This document shows, in pieces, positions 55,059 through 63,859 of a stretch of 64,000 nucleotides of DNA (position 1 is the first letter of the stretch; every line of letters begins with the position of its first letter). Position numbers and translations under genes: made by a program. The stretch covers positions 40,824 to 104,823 of the forward strand of contig JAFDGW010000001.1 in the NCBI GenBank assembly GCA_019309115.1. The letters are read 5' to 3'. The notes under the pieces are model-generated. The model saw only the letters and a list, made by a program, of their open reading frames with translations, was not told where the DNA came from and did not search any database. The stretch is from Deltaproteobacteria bacterium. GTDB taxonomy: Bacteria > Desulfobacterota > Syntrophobacteria > Syntrophobacterales > Thermodesulforhabdaceae.

Positions 55059-57182
55059 ATGCTCAGTGCTGTTCTTGCAATCGGTGGTCTGGGGCTTGTT
55101 GCGGGCCTTGGGCTCGCTGTGGCATCTAAAGTTTTCTATGTTTATACGGATCCTAGAATAGATGAAGTACTTGATGCACTTCCTGGTGCGAACTGTGGCG
55201 GGTGCGGTTATGCTGGATGTTCCGGCGCGGCTGAAGCTATCGTTAAAGGTGAAGCTCCGCCGAATGTGTGTGTTGCAGGAGGAGATGAAGTAGCAAAAAA
55301 GATTGCTGACATTTTAGGGATTGAATTTGCAGGTGCTCTGCCACAATTCGCCGAGGTTGGATGCCATTTTAGTGTCGAAGAAGCCGAGGTTAAGTTTCAG
55401 TATGAAGGTGTGCAGGACTGTCGTGCTGCTGTTATGTTCGATCATGGTCAGAAGGTATGTGAGGTTGGGTGTCTCGGACTGGGTACCTGTGTTCGTGCAT
55501 GCCCTTTCGGTGCTTTGAAGATGGGGAAAAGACTTCCTGAGGTTGATCCAAAGAAATGTACTGGCTGTGGCACCTGCGAGCGTGTATGTCCTAAAGGAGT
55601 GATCAAGGTTATAAAGATAACTCAAAAGCTGACATCTTTTAACGAAGAGGGCCAGTGCCTTGCTCCCTGTCAACAGACATGTCCTGCGGAGATCAATATC
55701 CCGCTTTACATAAAGAAAATTCGCGAAGGGGATTACGAAGGGGCATTGCTGGTTATAAAAGAGAGAAATCCCATACCTTTAAGTATCGGTCGAGTATGCC
55801 CAAGGCCCTGTGAAACCGCTTGTAGGCGACAGTTTGTAGATGAACCTGTGGCGATAAATTATCTGAAAAGATTTGTGGCAGACTACGAGATGAATTCCGG
55901 CAGGCGTTATGATTTACCGGTTGCTCCCCCCACTGGAAAGCGGGTGGCAATCATAGGAGGCGGTCCGGCAGGGTTAAGTGCTGCCTATTTCCTCAGGCGT
56001 TTGGGGCACGACGTAACCATTTTCGAGGCAATGCCTAAGCTTGGCGGAATGCTGAGGTATGGTATACCCGAGTACAGATTGCCGAAGAAAATTCTCGACT
56101 GGGAAATTGAAGGTATATTGAAGCTCGGCATTGAAGCTAGAACGAATCTACGGTTTGGAAAAGACTTTGACCTCCAATCACTAGTCGGAGCGGGTTATCA
56201 TGCTGTTTTAATTGCTATAGGGGCTTGGAAAGACACTCGTTTGAGAATTGAAGGGGCTGACCTTAAAGGTTGTTATACGGGCATTGAGTTTCTTAGTAAG
56301 GTTGCTCTGGGTGATGTTCCTCCGATTGGCAGGCGGGCGGTAGTTATTGGTGGAGGAAACACAGCTATCGACTGTGTGAGGACACTTAAGCGCCTGGGTG
56401 CCGAAGATGTTATGATCGTGTATCGAAGAACTCGCAAGGAAATGCCCGCAAATGAAGAGGAAATAGTTGCTGCGGAACATGAAGGAATTAAATTCCATTT
56501 TCTGGCAGCTCCAAACAGGATCCTCGGTGATGAAAACGGTAACGTTACGCACCTGGAATACATAAAGATGGAATTGGGAGAACCAGATGCTAGTGGTCGC
56601 AGAAGGCCAGTGCCTATAGAGGGTTCGGAGACGTTACTAGAAACTGACATGGTCATAACAGCAATAGGTCAGTCGCCTGACTTTTCGTTTAAAGATCTCG
56701 ACGAGAGGCTTAAAGATTTACCTCTTACCAGATGGAACACCGTTGACGCAGACCAAAGAACTCTCCAGTGCCCGGAAATTCCGTATGTTTTTGCTGCTGG
56801 TGATGCCTTTCTAGGGCCAAACCTTGTGGTAGCTGCTGTCGGAACTGGCAGGCGTGCTGCTGTAGCGATTCACAACTACTTGCTAAAGGGCACAGCGGAG
56901 TTGCCGGAAAAGGCATTGCTTGGGAAGAAATTGCCGGAAAGTGAGTTTGAGGATGTTAGCGGTGTGGAAAAACGACCCCGAATTCATCAGCCTGAGCTCC
57001 CGGTAAAAGAGCGTATTGACAATTTCAGGGAAGTTGAACAAACCATTTCGGAAATTGAAGCTAGGTACGAAAGTACAAGGTGCCTATATTGTGGAATTAC
57101 ATGTTATCATGAGCAACCATTACCGGAAGATGCAAAGGTTGTGTTGAAAAAGAAAAAAGAAGAAATGGAAGCTGCTGCCTGA
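55059..57182 (+). CDS. RnfB-like ferredoxin domain fused to GltD/NfnB-type NAD(P)H oxidoreductase
   Basis: 707 residues, GGGAGG 7 bases upstream. Residues 1-26 membrane helix; about 27-190 RnfB: NCGGCGYAGCSGAAEAI with a distal Cys (Fe4S4), then CLGLGTCVRACPFGAL and CTGCGTCERVCPKGVI clusters; from 200 the glutamate-synthase small-subunit/NfnB module with CLAPCQQTCPAEINIP, FAD site IIGGGPAGLSAAYFLRRLG and NAD(P) site VIGGGNTAIDCVRTL, ending in Cys-rich CLYCGITC. It should move electrons between NAD(P)H, ferredoxin and a membrane partner. Located just before dsrMKJOP. Confidence 0.88.
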   Translation: MLSAVLAIGGLGLVAGLGLAVASKVFYVYTDPRIDEVLDALPGANCGGCGYAGCSGAAEAIVKGEAPPNVCVAGGDEVAKKIADILGIEFAGALPQFAEVGCHFSVEEAEVKFQYEGVQDCRAAVMFDHGQKVCEVGCLGLGTCVRACPFGALKMGKRLPEVDPKKCTGCGTCERVCPKGVIKVIKITQKLTSFNEEGQCLAPCQQTCPAEINIPLYIKKIREGDYEGALLVIKERNPIPLSIGRVCPRPCETACRRQFVDEPVAINYLKRFVADYEMNSGRRYDLPVAPPTGKRVAIIGGGPAGLSAAYFLRRLGHDVTIFEAMPKLGGMLRYGIPEYRLPKKILDWEIEGILKLGIEARTNLRFGKDFDLQSLVGAGYHAVLIAIGAWKDTRLRIEGADLKGCYTGIEFLSKVALGDVPPIGRRAVVIGGGNTAIDCVRTLKRLGAEDVMIVYRRTRKEMPANEEEIVAAEHEGIKFHFLAAPNRILGDENGNVTHLEYIKMELGEPDASGRRRPVPIEGSETLLETDMVITAIGQSPDFSFKDLDERLKDLPLTRWNTVDADQRTLQCPEIPYVFAAGDAFLGPNLVVAAVGTGRRAAVAIHNYLLKGTAELPEKALLGKKLPESEFEDVSGVEKRPRIHQPELPVKERIDNFREVEQTISEIEARYESTRCLYCGITCYHEQPLPEDAKVVLKKKKEEMEAAA

Positions 57183-57266
57183 TTGGTGGGTGGGTATCTT
57201 GACTTTGGAAGATAATATTGGAAGCTGGCTGAGGGGTGTTTTCCTTCGAGTTGTGGAGGGTGGGTT

Positions 57267-57515
57267 ATGCACGACGAGAATCATGGTTGTCATGACCATC
57301 ATCACGAGGAGTTAGGGCTTACAGAGCGAGAGAAATTTCAAAAAAGGATTGAGCATTGGCTTCATCATAATACAGAACATGAAAAAGCATATCTTGAATG
57401 GGCTGATAAGGCCAGAGAAGTTGGACTTAATGATGTGGCACTTTTGCTTGAGGTGATCGCTGAGCAGGGCAGGGTACAAAACCGGTTGTTCGAAAAGATC
57501 ATGAACCTTTTGTAA
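57267..57515 (+). CDS. small His-rich helical protein
   Basis: 82 residues. The first 18 contain eight His (HDENHGCHDHHHEE), a likely metal-binding start. The rest predicts a helical hairpin (EHWLHHNTEHEKAYLEWADKA). Good ribosome site (GGAGGG). Located between the flavoprotein and the dsr genes; function unknown. Confidence 0.75.
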   Translation: MHDENHGCHDHHHEELGLTEREKFQKRIEHWLHHNTEHEKAYLEWADKAREVGLNDVALLLEVIAEQGRVQNRLFEKIMNLL

Positions 57516-57551
57516 AATTAGTAGTTTAACGTGCTTAAAATCACAATCGTC

Positions 57552-57581
57552 TTGACCTGTGGATGTTCTTGATGGTAAAAG
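57552..57581 (+). promoter_or_regulatory. possible promoter of the RsbRD-dsrMKJOP operon
   Basis: TTGACC, 18 bases, TAAAAG, about 65 bases before ATG 57646. Confidence 0.45.
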
Positions 57582-57645
57582 CTGCTAGAAGTTTTGAGGG
57601 GTAAGGTGTTTTTGTGATTTTTAACACAGGCAGGAAAACCATTTT

Positions 57646-58221
57646 ATGGGAATGAAGTGGGAAGATTTTGTTGCCAAGCACAAGAAAGCCTTTGTTGAAC
57701 ACTGGTTTGAAGATGTTGTTTTAACCTATCCTGAAGAAACGGTGAGGTTTATAAAGTCGGAAAAAAACCCATTTTTGAACCCTGTTGGTGCCGCGATCAA
57801 AGAAGGAATAGAGGGGGTTGTGGACTGGCTTGTGGTTGGTTATGGTGAGAGTAAAGAGGAGGAGGGGGCTGAAGAGGAAGATTCAGGACTTGTAACCTTT
57901 CTTGATCGCATTATCCGGGTTAGGGCAGTACAGGAATTTAAACCTTCTGAGGCCTTGCGATTTATTCAGTCATTAAAGAGAGTGTTCCGTAAGTTGCTGG
58001 CGTCTTCTGATGATGAAATTGAGGGCGGTGAATTGGAAGAATTTGATTCTGTTGTTGATGAAGTAATGTTGAAGGCGTTGGATATTTATTCCGCGTGTCG
58101 GGAGCAGCTTTACGAATTGAGGGTTCAAGAAGTTAAAAACAGAACTTTCAGGTTATTGCAACGGGCTGGGCTGGTATATGAAATTTCCGGCGAAGAGGCT
58201 GGTCAGGAAGGACGGGAATAG
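57646..58221 (+). CDS. RsbRD N-terminal-domain protein
   Basis: 191 residues, all helical, with the RsbRD_N pattern: HKKAFVEHWFEDVVLTYPEETVRFI at 12-36, FLNPVGAAIKEGI, and FLDRIIRVRAVQEFKPSEALRFIQSLKRVFR. In RsbR proteins this domain is a globin-like sensor joined to a STAS domain; here it stands alone. It sits directly before dsrM and could be a redox or haem-linked sensor or assembly factor for the complex (inference). Confidence 0.8.
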   Translation: MGMKWEDFVAKHKKAFVEHWFEDVVLTYPEETVRFIKSEKNPFLNPVGAAIKEGIEGVVDWLVVGYGESKEEEGAEEEDSGLVTFLDRIIRVRAVQEFKPSEALRFIQSLKRVFRKLLASSDDEIEGGELEEFDSVVDEVMLKALDIYSACREQLYELRVQEVKNRTFRLLQRAGLVYEISGEEAGQEGRE

Positions 58222-58277
58222 GGTGTTTTGTTTGGTAATAAAATAGAACATTTTGCAGAGGAGTGAGGGAAGGTGCT

Positions 58278-59300
58278 ATGGGGATGAAATTTGCTTTAAA
58301 CGTTGTGCTTGGGCTTGCTCTTTTCGCTATAGTGGGAGTCAAGCTCTTGGGGTTGAATTACCTTTTTGGTGTCGTAATTCCTTACTTGGCCGTGACCCTC
58401 TTTTTCCTTGGTTTTATACATCGCATCTTCATGTGGGCACGGTCAGCGGTTCCATTTAGGATCCCTACTACTGGGGGACAACAGTATTCGTCGCTTCCTT
58501 GGGTTAAATCTTCTAAATTCGACAATCCTCATACAAAATGGGGAGTTGTCGTGCGGATGGCGTTGGAAGTTTTGGTTTTTAGATCGCTATTCCGTAATAC
58601 GAAAATGTTAAAGCGAGAAGGCAAGATAACCTACCACTGGGAGAAGTGGCTGTGGATTGCGGCTTTGGCTTTTCATTATTCATTCCTGGTCATTTTTCTT
58701 AGGCACTTGCGGTTCTTTACGGATCCTGTACCCGGGTTTGTACAATTCCTCGAAAAAGCAGATAGTTTTTTCGAGATGGCTTTACCGGGGTTGTTGATGA
58801 GCGATATTGTTCTTGTTGCTGCGGTTACTTACCTACTGATACGTAGGATAATTATCCCACAGGTCAAATACGTTTCTTTACCGGCTGACTATTTTGTGCT
58901 GTTCCTGATTTTGGGGTTAGGTTTGACGGGCATTTTGATGCGTTATTTCTGGCGCGTCGATATTATTAAGATTAAAGAATTAACCATGGGGCTGGCGACT
59001 TTCCATCCAGTTGTACCGGATGGGTTAAGTGTGATCTTTTACATGCATCTCTTCTTTGTCAGTACTTTGTTCGCTTATTTTCCGTTCAGTAAATTGATGC
59101 ACATGCCGGGTGTTTTTTTGAGTCCCACGAGGAATCTTCCTAATGATACACGCATGAGGCGTCACGTGAACCCGTGGGATTATCCGGTGAAGGTGCATAC
59201 CTATGAAGCTTATGAGGAAGAGTTCAGAGAAAAGATGGTTGAGGCAGGAATTCCCGTTGAAAAACCGTTAGAAAAACCGGTAGAGCAACAAGAGGAGTAG
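58278..59300 (+). CDS. dsrM: DsrM, membrane cytochrome b of the DsrMKJOP complex
   Basis: 340 residues from ATG 58278 (GGAAGG five bases upstream); a GTG at 58263 would precede the ribosome site. NarI-like haem b protein with six or so helices. His residues in FHYSFLVIFLRHLRFF and ATFHPVVPDGLSVIFYMHLFF are the haem ligands expected. It takes electrons from menaquinol for DsrK. Confidence 0.93.
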   Translation: MGMKFALNVVLGLALFAIVGVKLLGLNYLFGVVIPYLAVTLFFLGFIHRIFMWARSAVPFRIPTTGGQQYSSLPWVKSSKFDNPHTKWGVVVRMALEVLVFRSLFRNTKMLKREGKITYHWEKWLWIAALAFHYSFLVIFLRHLRFFTDPVPGFVQFLEKADSFFEMALPGLLMSDIVLVAAVTYLLIRRIIIPQVKYVSLPADYFVLFLILGLGLTGILMRYFWRVDIIKIKELTMGLATFHPVVPDGLSVIFYMHLFFVSTLFAYFPFSKLMHMPGVFLSPTRNLPNDTRMRRHVNPWDYPVKVHTYEAYEEEFREKMVEAGIPVEKPLEKPVEQQEE

Positions 59301-59306
59301 GGAAAT

Positions 59307-60932
59307 ATGGCAAAGCTTCCCAAATCTGACGAGCTTTTTCAAAGTATAGATCATACTCCACCAGAGAAATGGTGGATGGATGTTCCGGTCGAGTTCAGGC
59401 CGGGAACGTATTGTTACGCTGCTAAGCCACAGTATTTAGAAACTGTGGATATGCCTTTTCCGCGGGAATGGAGGCCTACGGATGAGGACTGGAAACTTCC
59501 ACCGAATTGGAGAGAGATTTTCTTGGAAGGTATGCGGGAGAGGCTAGAGCGGTTTAGGACCTTCCGAGTTTTTATGGACATCTGTGTAAGGTGTGGGGCT
59601 TGTGCAGATAAGTGTCATTTCTTTATAGGTAGTGGAGATCCGAAAAATATGCCCGTTCTGAGGGCGGAGCTTTTGAGGTCTATTTACAGGCGTTATTTTA
59701 CAAAGTCTGGTAAGCTTTTCGGTAGGACGGGAGGAGCCCGAGATCTGGACGAGGAAACCTTCAAGGAACTCTGGTACTATTTCTTCCAGTGTACTGAGTG
59801 TCGCAGATGCTCGGTGTTTTGCCCTTATGGGATTGATACAGCAGAGATTACGATTATCGCACGAGAGCTCATAAACCTGCTGGGATGCAATATTGACTGG
59901 ATAATGGGGCCCGTTGCAAACTGTTATCGAACGGGTAACCATCTTGGCATTCAGCCCCATGCCTTTCGTGACATGATCGAGTTTTTCTGTGATGAGATTG
60001 AAGAAGTTACCGGAATCAGGCCTGAACCCACTTTTAACAGAAAAGGGGCAGAGATTCTCTTCGTGACGCCTTCGGGAGATGTTTTTGCAGATCCGGGGAC
60101 CTACACATGTATGGGTTATCTCATGCTCTTCCACGAATTGGGTCTGGATTACACTTGGAGCACTTATGCGTCGGAAGGTGGAAACTTCGGTTTCTTTACG
60201 TCTCATGACATGGCTAAGCGCCTCCATTATAAAATTTATGCGGAAGCCAAAAGGCTTGGGGTCAAGTATATTATTGGTGGCGAATGTGGTCACATGTGGC
60301 GTTTGATTCACCAATATCTGAACACATTTTGGGGACCACCAGACTTTTTGGAAGTTCCTGTGTCACCTATAACTGGAACAAAGTTTGAGCATGCCAAGTC
60401 GACAAAGATGATTCATGTGGTTGAATTTACAGCGGATCTCATAAAGCATGGTAAGTTAAAACTTGATCCAAGTAGAAATGATAATCGTATTGTGACCTTC
60501 CATGATTCTTGCAATCCTGCTCGTGCCATGGGGTTCTTTGAGGAACCTCGCTATGTGTTAAAGCATGTGTGCAACAACTTTGTTGAAATGCCACCTGAAA
60601 CGACAAGAGAACAAACCTTTTGCTGTGGTGCTGGCTCGGGGCTCAATACCGATGAGTACATGGAGATGCGTATGAGGGGTGGTTTACCCAGGGCCAACGC
60701 TGTTAAATACGTGCATGAGAAGTTTGGCGTTAACACTCTGGCCTGTATTTGCGCAATCGACCGGGCTGTGTTTCCACCGCTCATGGATTACTGGGTTCCC
60801 GGTGTCGATGTAGCCGGCTTGCACGAACTGGTCGGAAATGCACTTGTCATGAAAGGCGAAAAGAAGAGAACTACGGATCTCCGTGGTGAACCTTTGCCTG
60901 GTATGGAGGATGTAGAAGATGAGGATCTATAA
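59307..60932 (+). CDS. dsrK: DsrK, HdrD-like iron-sulfur subunit
   Basis: 541 residues. Two Fe4S4 sites (CVRCGACADKCHF, CTECRRCSVFCPYG) and a CCG-domain half FCCGAGSGLNTDEY preceded by FHDSCNPARAMG, which hold the special non-cubane-type cluster that reduces the DsrC trisulfide/disulfide. Cytoplasmic face of the complex. Ends 14 bases into dsrJ. Confidence 0.95.
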   Translation: MAKLPKSDELFQSIDHTPPEKWWMDVPVEFRPGTYCYAAKPQYLETVDMPFPREWRPTDEDWKLPPNWREIFLEGMRERLERFRTFRVFMDICVRCGACADKCHFFIGSGDPKNMPVLRAELLRSIYRRYFTKSGKLFGRTGGARDLDEETFKELWYYFFQCTECRRCSVFCPYGIDTAEITIIARELINLLGCNIDWIMGPVANCYRTGNHLGIQPHAFRDMIEFFCDEIEEVTGIRPEPTFNRKGAEILFVTPSGDVFADPGTYTCMGYLMLFHELGLDYTWSTYASEGGNFGFFTSHDMAKRLHYKIYAEAKRLGVKYIIGGECGHMWRLIHQYLNTFWGPPDFLEVPVSPITGTKFEHAKSTKMIHVVEFTADLIKHGKLKLDPSRNDNRIVTFHDSCNPARAMGFFEEPRYVLKHVCNNFVEMPPETTREQTFCCGAGSGLNTDEYMEMRMRGGLPRANAVKYVHEKFGVNTLACICAIDRAVFPPLMDYWVPGVDVAGLHELVGNALVMKGEKKRTTDLRGEPLPGMEDVEDEDL

Positions 60933-61350
60933 TGCAAAACCCATTTTTATCGGGTTGGTGATATTCTTTGGGTTTGCTACTTTCCCTTTCTGGTACAATG
61001 GGGGTAGGGCGGCTCCACCGCCAGAACCCAAATTGGACACGCCAGTGATTCAAAAACTTGAGAAGAAGGAATGTGTAGCCAGCAAGGATTATATGCGTAA
61101 ATCCCATATGGATTTGTTGAACAAATGGCGAACGGAAGCAGTGAGATTGGCAAATCGGTATTATGTATCAGCTGCTGGAAATACTTATCCGGCAAGTTTG
61201 CAGAGAGGGTGCATGAAGTGTCATTCTAATAAGACTGAGTTTTGTGATCAATGTCATAACTATATTGGCCTGACACCTTATTGTTGGGACTGCCATATAC
61301 CTCCAAAGCAGGTAACGCAGACAGAACAAGTAGCCAAAAAGGGAGAGTAA
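60919..61350 (+). CDS. dsrJ: DsrJ, trihaem cytochrome c
   Basis: 143 residues. N-terminal membrane anchor, then CMKCH, CDQCH and CWDCH haem sites. The upstream KKECVASKDYMRKSHMDLL segment carries the Cys that gives DsrJ its unusual His/Cys-ligated haem. Periplasmic side of the complex. Confidence 0.95.
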   Translation: MRIYNAKPIFIGLVIFFGFATFPFWYNGGRAAPPPEPKLDTPVIQKLEKKECVASKDYMRKSHMDLLNKWRTEAVRLANRYYVSAAGNTYPASLQRGCMKCHSNKTEFCDQCHNYIGLTPYCWDCHIPPKQVTQTEQVAKKGE

Positions 61351-61353
61351 GGA

Positions 61354-62145
61354 ATGGATAAGGATAGACGTCAGTTCCTTAAAATTACCGGTGCCTGTGC
61401 TGTGGGTCTTTCCGCTCTGCCTCTAGTCAGGGCTGTAGCCAGTGAAAGGGGACCTGCTTATATAAACATCCCCGAGGCGCTTCAGGGGAAGCGCTGGGCA
61501 ATGGTAGTTGATGTTAAAAAATGCCAAGAATATCAGAAAAAAAACGGTGAATGTAGCAAATGCATAGAAGCATGTCATTACATCCACAATGTTCCCACGA
61601 AGATCGAGAATGAAGAAGAAATTAAGTGGATATGGAAAGATAGTTTTGAACATGCCTTTCCGGGGACGGCTCATGAGTTTGTGCCTGAGGAATTGAAGGA
61701 AGGTCCGTTTATACTCCTCTGCAATCATTGCTCAAATCCACCCTGTGTTCAGGTTTGCCCGACTCAGGCCACTTTTCAGCGAGCTGACGGCATTGTTATG
61801 ATGGACCATCATCGCTGCATTGGTTGCCGATATTGCATGGCAGGTTGTCCATTTGGTGCAAGAAGTTTCAACTGGAGGGATCCACGGCCGTACATTGAAA
61901 AACTGAATTATGACTATCCGACAAGGCGTAGAGGTGTTGTAGAAAAGTGCACATTTTGTGCGGAAAGGTTGGGTGAGGGGCTTGAGCCGGCCTGTGTTGA
62001 GGCTTGCCCTGCTAAAGCTCTTATATTTGGTGACCTTGAGGATCCGGTTTCGGAAGTGCGGCGTATACTGAAAGAAAAATTCACCTTGCGCCGTAAGTAT
62101 GAATTGGGGACGTATCCGAATGTGTATTACATAATTGAAGTCTGA
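61354..62145 (+). CDS. dsrO: DsrO, Tat-exported ferredoxin-like subunit
   Basis: 263 residues. Twin-arginine signal DRRQFLK at 4-10, then four Fe4S4 motifs (CSKCIEAC, CNHCSNPPCVQVCP, CIGCRYCMAGCP, CTFCAERL with a later C-C). It links DsrJ and DsrP electron paths in the periplasm. Confidence 0.95.
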   Translation: MDKDRRQFLKITGACAVGLSALPLVRAVASERGPAYINIPEALQGKRWAMVVDVKKCQEYQKKNGECSKCIEACHYIHNVPTKIENEEEIKWIWKDSFEHAFPGTAHEFVPEELKEGPFILLCNHCSNPPCVQVCPTQATFQRADGIVMMDHHRCIGCRYCMAGCPFGARSFNWRDPRPYIEKLNYDYPTRRRGVVEKCTFCAERLGEGLEPACVEACPAKALIFGDLEDPVSEVRRILKEKFTLRRKYELGTYPNVYYIIEV

Positions 62146-62160
62146 AAATGAGGGGGAACC

Positions 62161-63276
62161 ATGCTAGACAGGGTATTCATAAAAATTGGGGAAGAATACA
62201 AGAGGTTGCTTCTGGGCCTCATGGTTCTCATGGGCCTAGGTTTTATTTGTTATTTGTTTCAGTTTGTCAAAGGCCTTACCATAACAGGAATGAGTAGAGA
62301 CGTAAGCTGGGGTCTTTACATTGCCCAGTTTACCTTTCTTGTCGGTGTTGCCGCATCTGCGGTTATGGTTGTGCTCCCTTACTATTTGCACAATTTTAAG
62401 GTATTCGGTCGAATCACCATATTGGGAGAATTCCTTGCTATTGCGTCTGTTTCAATGTGTTTGCTTTTTATCATCGTTGACCTTGGTATGCCACATCGGT
62501 TGTTCAATGTGCTGCGCTACCCAACACCTCATTCGATACTGTTTTGGGATATGATTGTTTTAAACGGCTATCTGTTGTTAAATATCTTTATTGGGTGGAA
62601 TGTTCTTGACGCGGAAAGGATGGGGGTTGCTCCACCCAAGTGGGTAAAACCCCTGATTTATGTATCTATCCCTTGGGCAGTTAGTATTCACACCGTTACA
62701 GCTTTTCTTTATGCCGGTTTACCGGGACGTCATTACTGGTTGACAGCCATCATGGCGGCACGCTTTCTGGCTTCAGCTTTTTCTTCCGGTCCAGCTTTGT
62801 TGATCCTGCTCGCTTTGTTGATTAAAAAGAAAACCAAATTTGATCCCGGTGAAGAAGCAATACAAGCTCTTTCGAAAATAGTGACCTACGCCCTGATAAT
62901 TAGTGTGTTCTTCGTGCTCCTTGAGCTTTTCACAACCTATTACAGCCAGATTCCCGGACACATGGATCACTTTAATTATGTCCTTTTTGGGTTGCACGGT
63001 CACGCTAAGTTGGTTCCATGGACCTGGCTGTCCAATATTCTGGCCGTTGTGGCTTTGGTTCTCTTGATAAATCCAAAAACAAGGAAACAGGAGAAGACGC
63101 TTAAGCTAGCTTGTTTTGCCACTTTTTTCTCTTTGTGGATTGAAAAGGGAATTACGCTCGTTATTGCCGGTTTTATCCCCAATCCCTTTGAAACTATAAC
63201 TGAATATATGCCCACGATCCCGGAGGTTTTTATAACTATTGGCGTTTGGGCCATTAAGGAAGAGATTGGTGCTTAA
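62161..63276 (+). CDS. dsrP: DsrP, NrfD-type membrane subunit
   Basis: 371 residues, about ten transmembrane helices of the NrfD/PsrC family (DVSWGLYIAQFTFLVGVAASAVM). Quinone-interacting integral subunit closing the dsrMKJOP set. AGGGGG ribosome site 3' of dsrO. Confidence 0.95.
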   Translation: MLDRVFIKIGEEYKRLLLGLMVLMGLGFICYLFQFVKGLTITGMSRDVSWGLYIAQFTFLVGVAASAVMVVLPYYLHNFKVFGRITILGEFLAIASVSMCLLFIIVDLGMPHRLFNVLRYPTPHSILFWDMIVLNGYLLLNIFIGWNVLDAERMGVAPPKWVKPLIYVSIPWAVSIHTVTAFLYAGLPGRHYWLTAIMAARFLASAFSSGPALLILLALLIKKKTKFDPGEEAIQALSKIVTYALIISVFFVLLELFTTYYSQIPGHMDHFNYVLFGLHGHAKLVPWTWLSNILAVVALVLLINPKTRKQEKTLKLACFATFFSLWIEKGITLVIAGFIPNPFETITEYMPTIPEVFITIGVWAIKEEIGA

Positions 63277-63301
63277 GCTGTTTTGCTAAGGCTATTATCA
63301 T

Positions 63302-63330
63302 AAACCCACCCTTCTTGAGGGGGTGGGTTT
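63302..63330 (+). terminator. strong hairpin after dsrP
   Basis: AAACCCACCC (63302-63311), 9-base loop, GGGTGGGTTT (63321-63330), then ATCTTTT. Serves as a terminator for the dsr operon, or is the first hairpin of the adjoining element RNA. Confidence 0.7.
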
Positions 63331-63337
63331 ATCTTTT

Positions 63338-63397
63338 GCGGGCGGGAAGACCCCTTCCGTAAGGGAGGGGATGAAAGCCCGCAGGTGCGTTAGCACC
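63338..63397 (+). ncRNA. structured RNA resembling the right end (omega RNA) of an IS200/IS605 tnpB element
   Basis: Outer stem GCGGGC/GCCCGC (63338-63343/63377-63382) encloses an 8-bp hairpin CCCCTTCC-GTAA-GGGAGGGG (63351-63370) and the GATGAAAGCCCGC consensus I associate with tnpB right ends. A further hairpin GGTGC-GTTA-GCACC follows (63384-63397). Translated, the stretch gives the TPSVREGMKAR string often seen at tnpB ends. No tnpB body precedes it, so this would be a solo right end. Identification by pattern only. Confidence 0.5.
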
Positions 63398-63415
63398 TTG
63401 AAACTAAACAACTGT

Positions 63416-63832
63416 CCCAAGTTTGTCAAAATTCCTTGTAACATATTGATATTATTAGAAGTCGGTTCTTTTTTCGACACTACAAATTTTGTTTATCTAA
63501 CTTTTACAATAACTTACATAAAAACCTTCCTGAGTCCTCCTAAAATTTTCCGGTTAGGTTTATAGATTGGCCATCATCTGCCGGTCAAGGTCTTTTTATC
63601 AGGACGGGAACAAATCTAACTCAGGAGGAACAGGCCCTACTCCGCATGAAAAAATACCGAGCAAACATAATATCTGTTTCTACAGAGAGATGAGAGCTAT
63701 CTGTGGGAAGGTGATTTTTGTGTTCGACTGACTGAAAGTTTGTAGTGAAAATTTGTAGTGTAGAAACAAAATGGTTTATTAAACAATATCAACAACTTAT
63801 GTGTTATAGTTGTTTAAAATGACAAACTTGGG
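63416..63832. repeat. 13-base inverted repeat flanking the gap before tnpB
   Basis: CCCAAGTTTGTCA at 63416-63428 and TGACAAACTTGGG at 63820-63832, both next to AAACAACT/AGTTGTTT-like sequence. Between them lies AT-rich DNA with no gene, including a short direct repeat TTTGTAGTG near 63738-63760. Probably element ends. Confidence 0.5.
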
Positions 63833-63859
63833 CTGTGAGTATAGATTACAACTGCAGAG

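Noticed and set aside
63323..63565. 80-codon frame beginning MGLSFAGGKTPSVREG
   Set aside because: It reads through the structured RNA and then AT-rich sequence; better explained as the translated remains of a tnpB right end.
63416..63832. Interpretation of the 13-base inverted match as a TnpB self-target
   Set aside because: No recognisable TAM (such as TTGAT or TTCAN) flanks the match on the expected side, so a simple inverted repeat of element ends is preferred.
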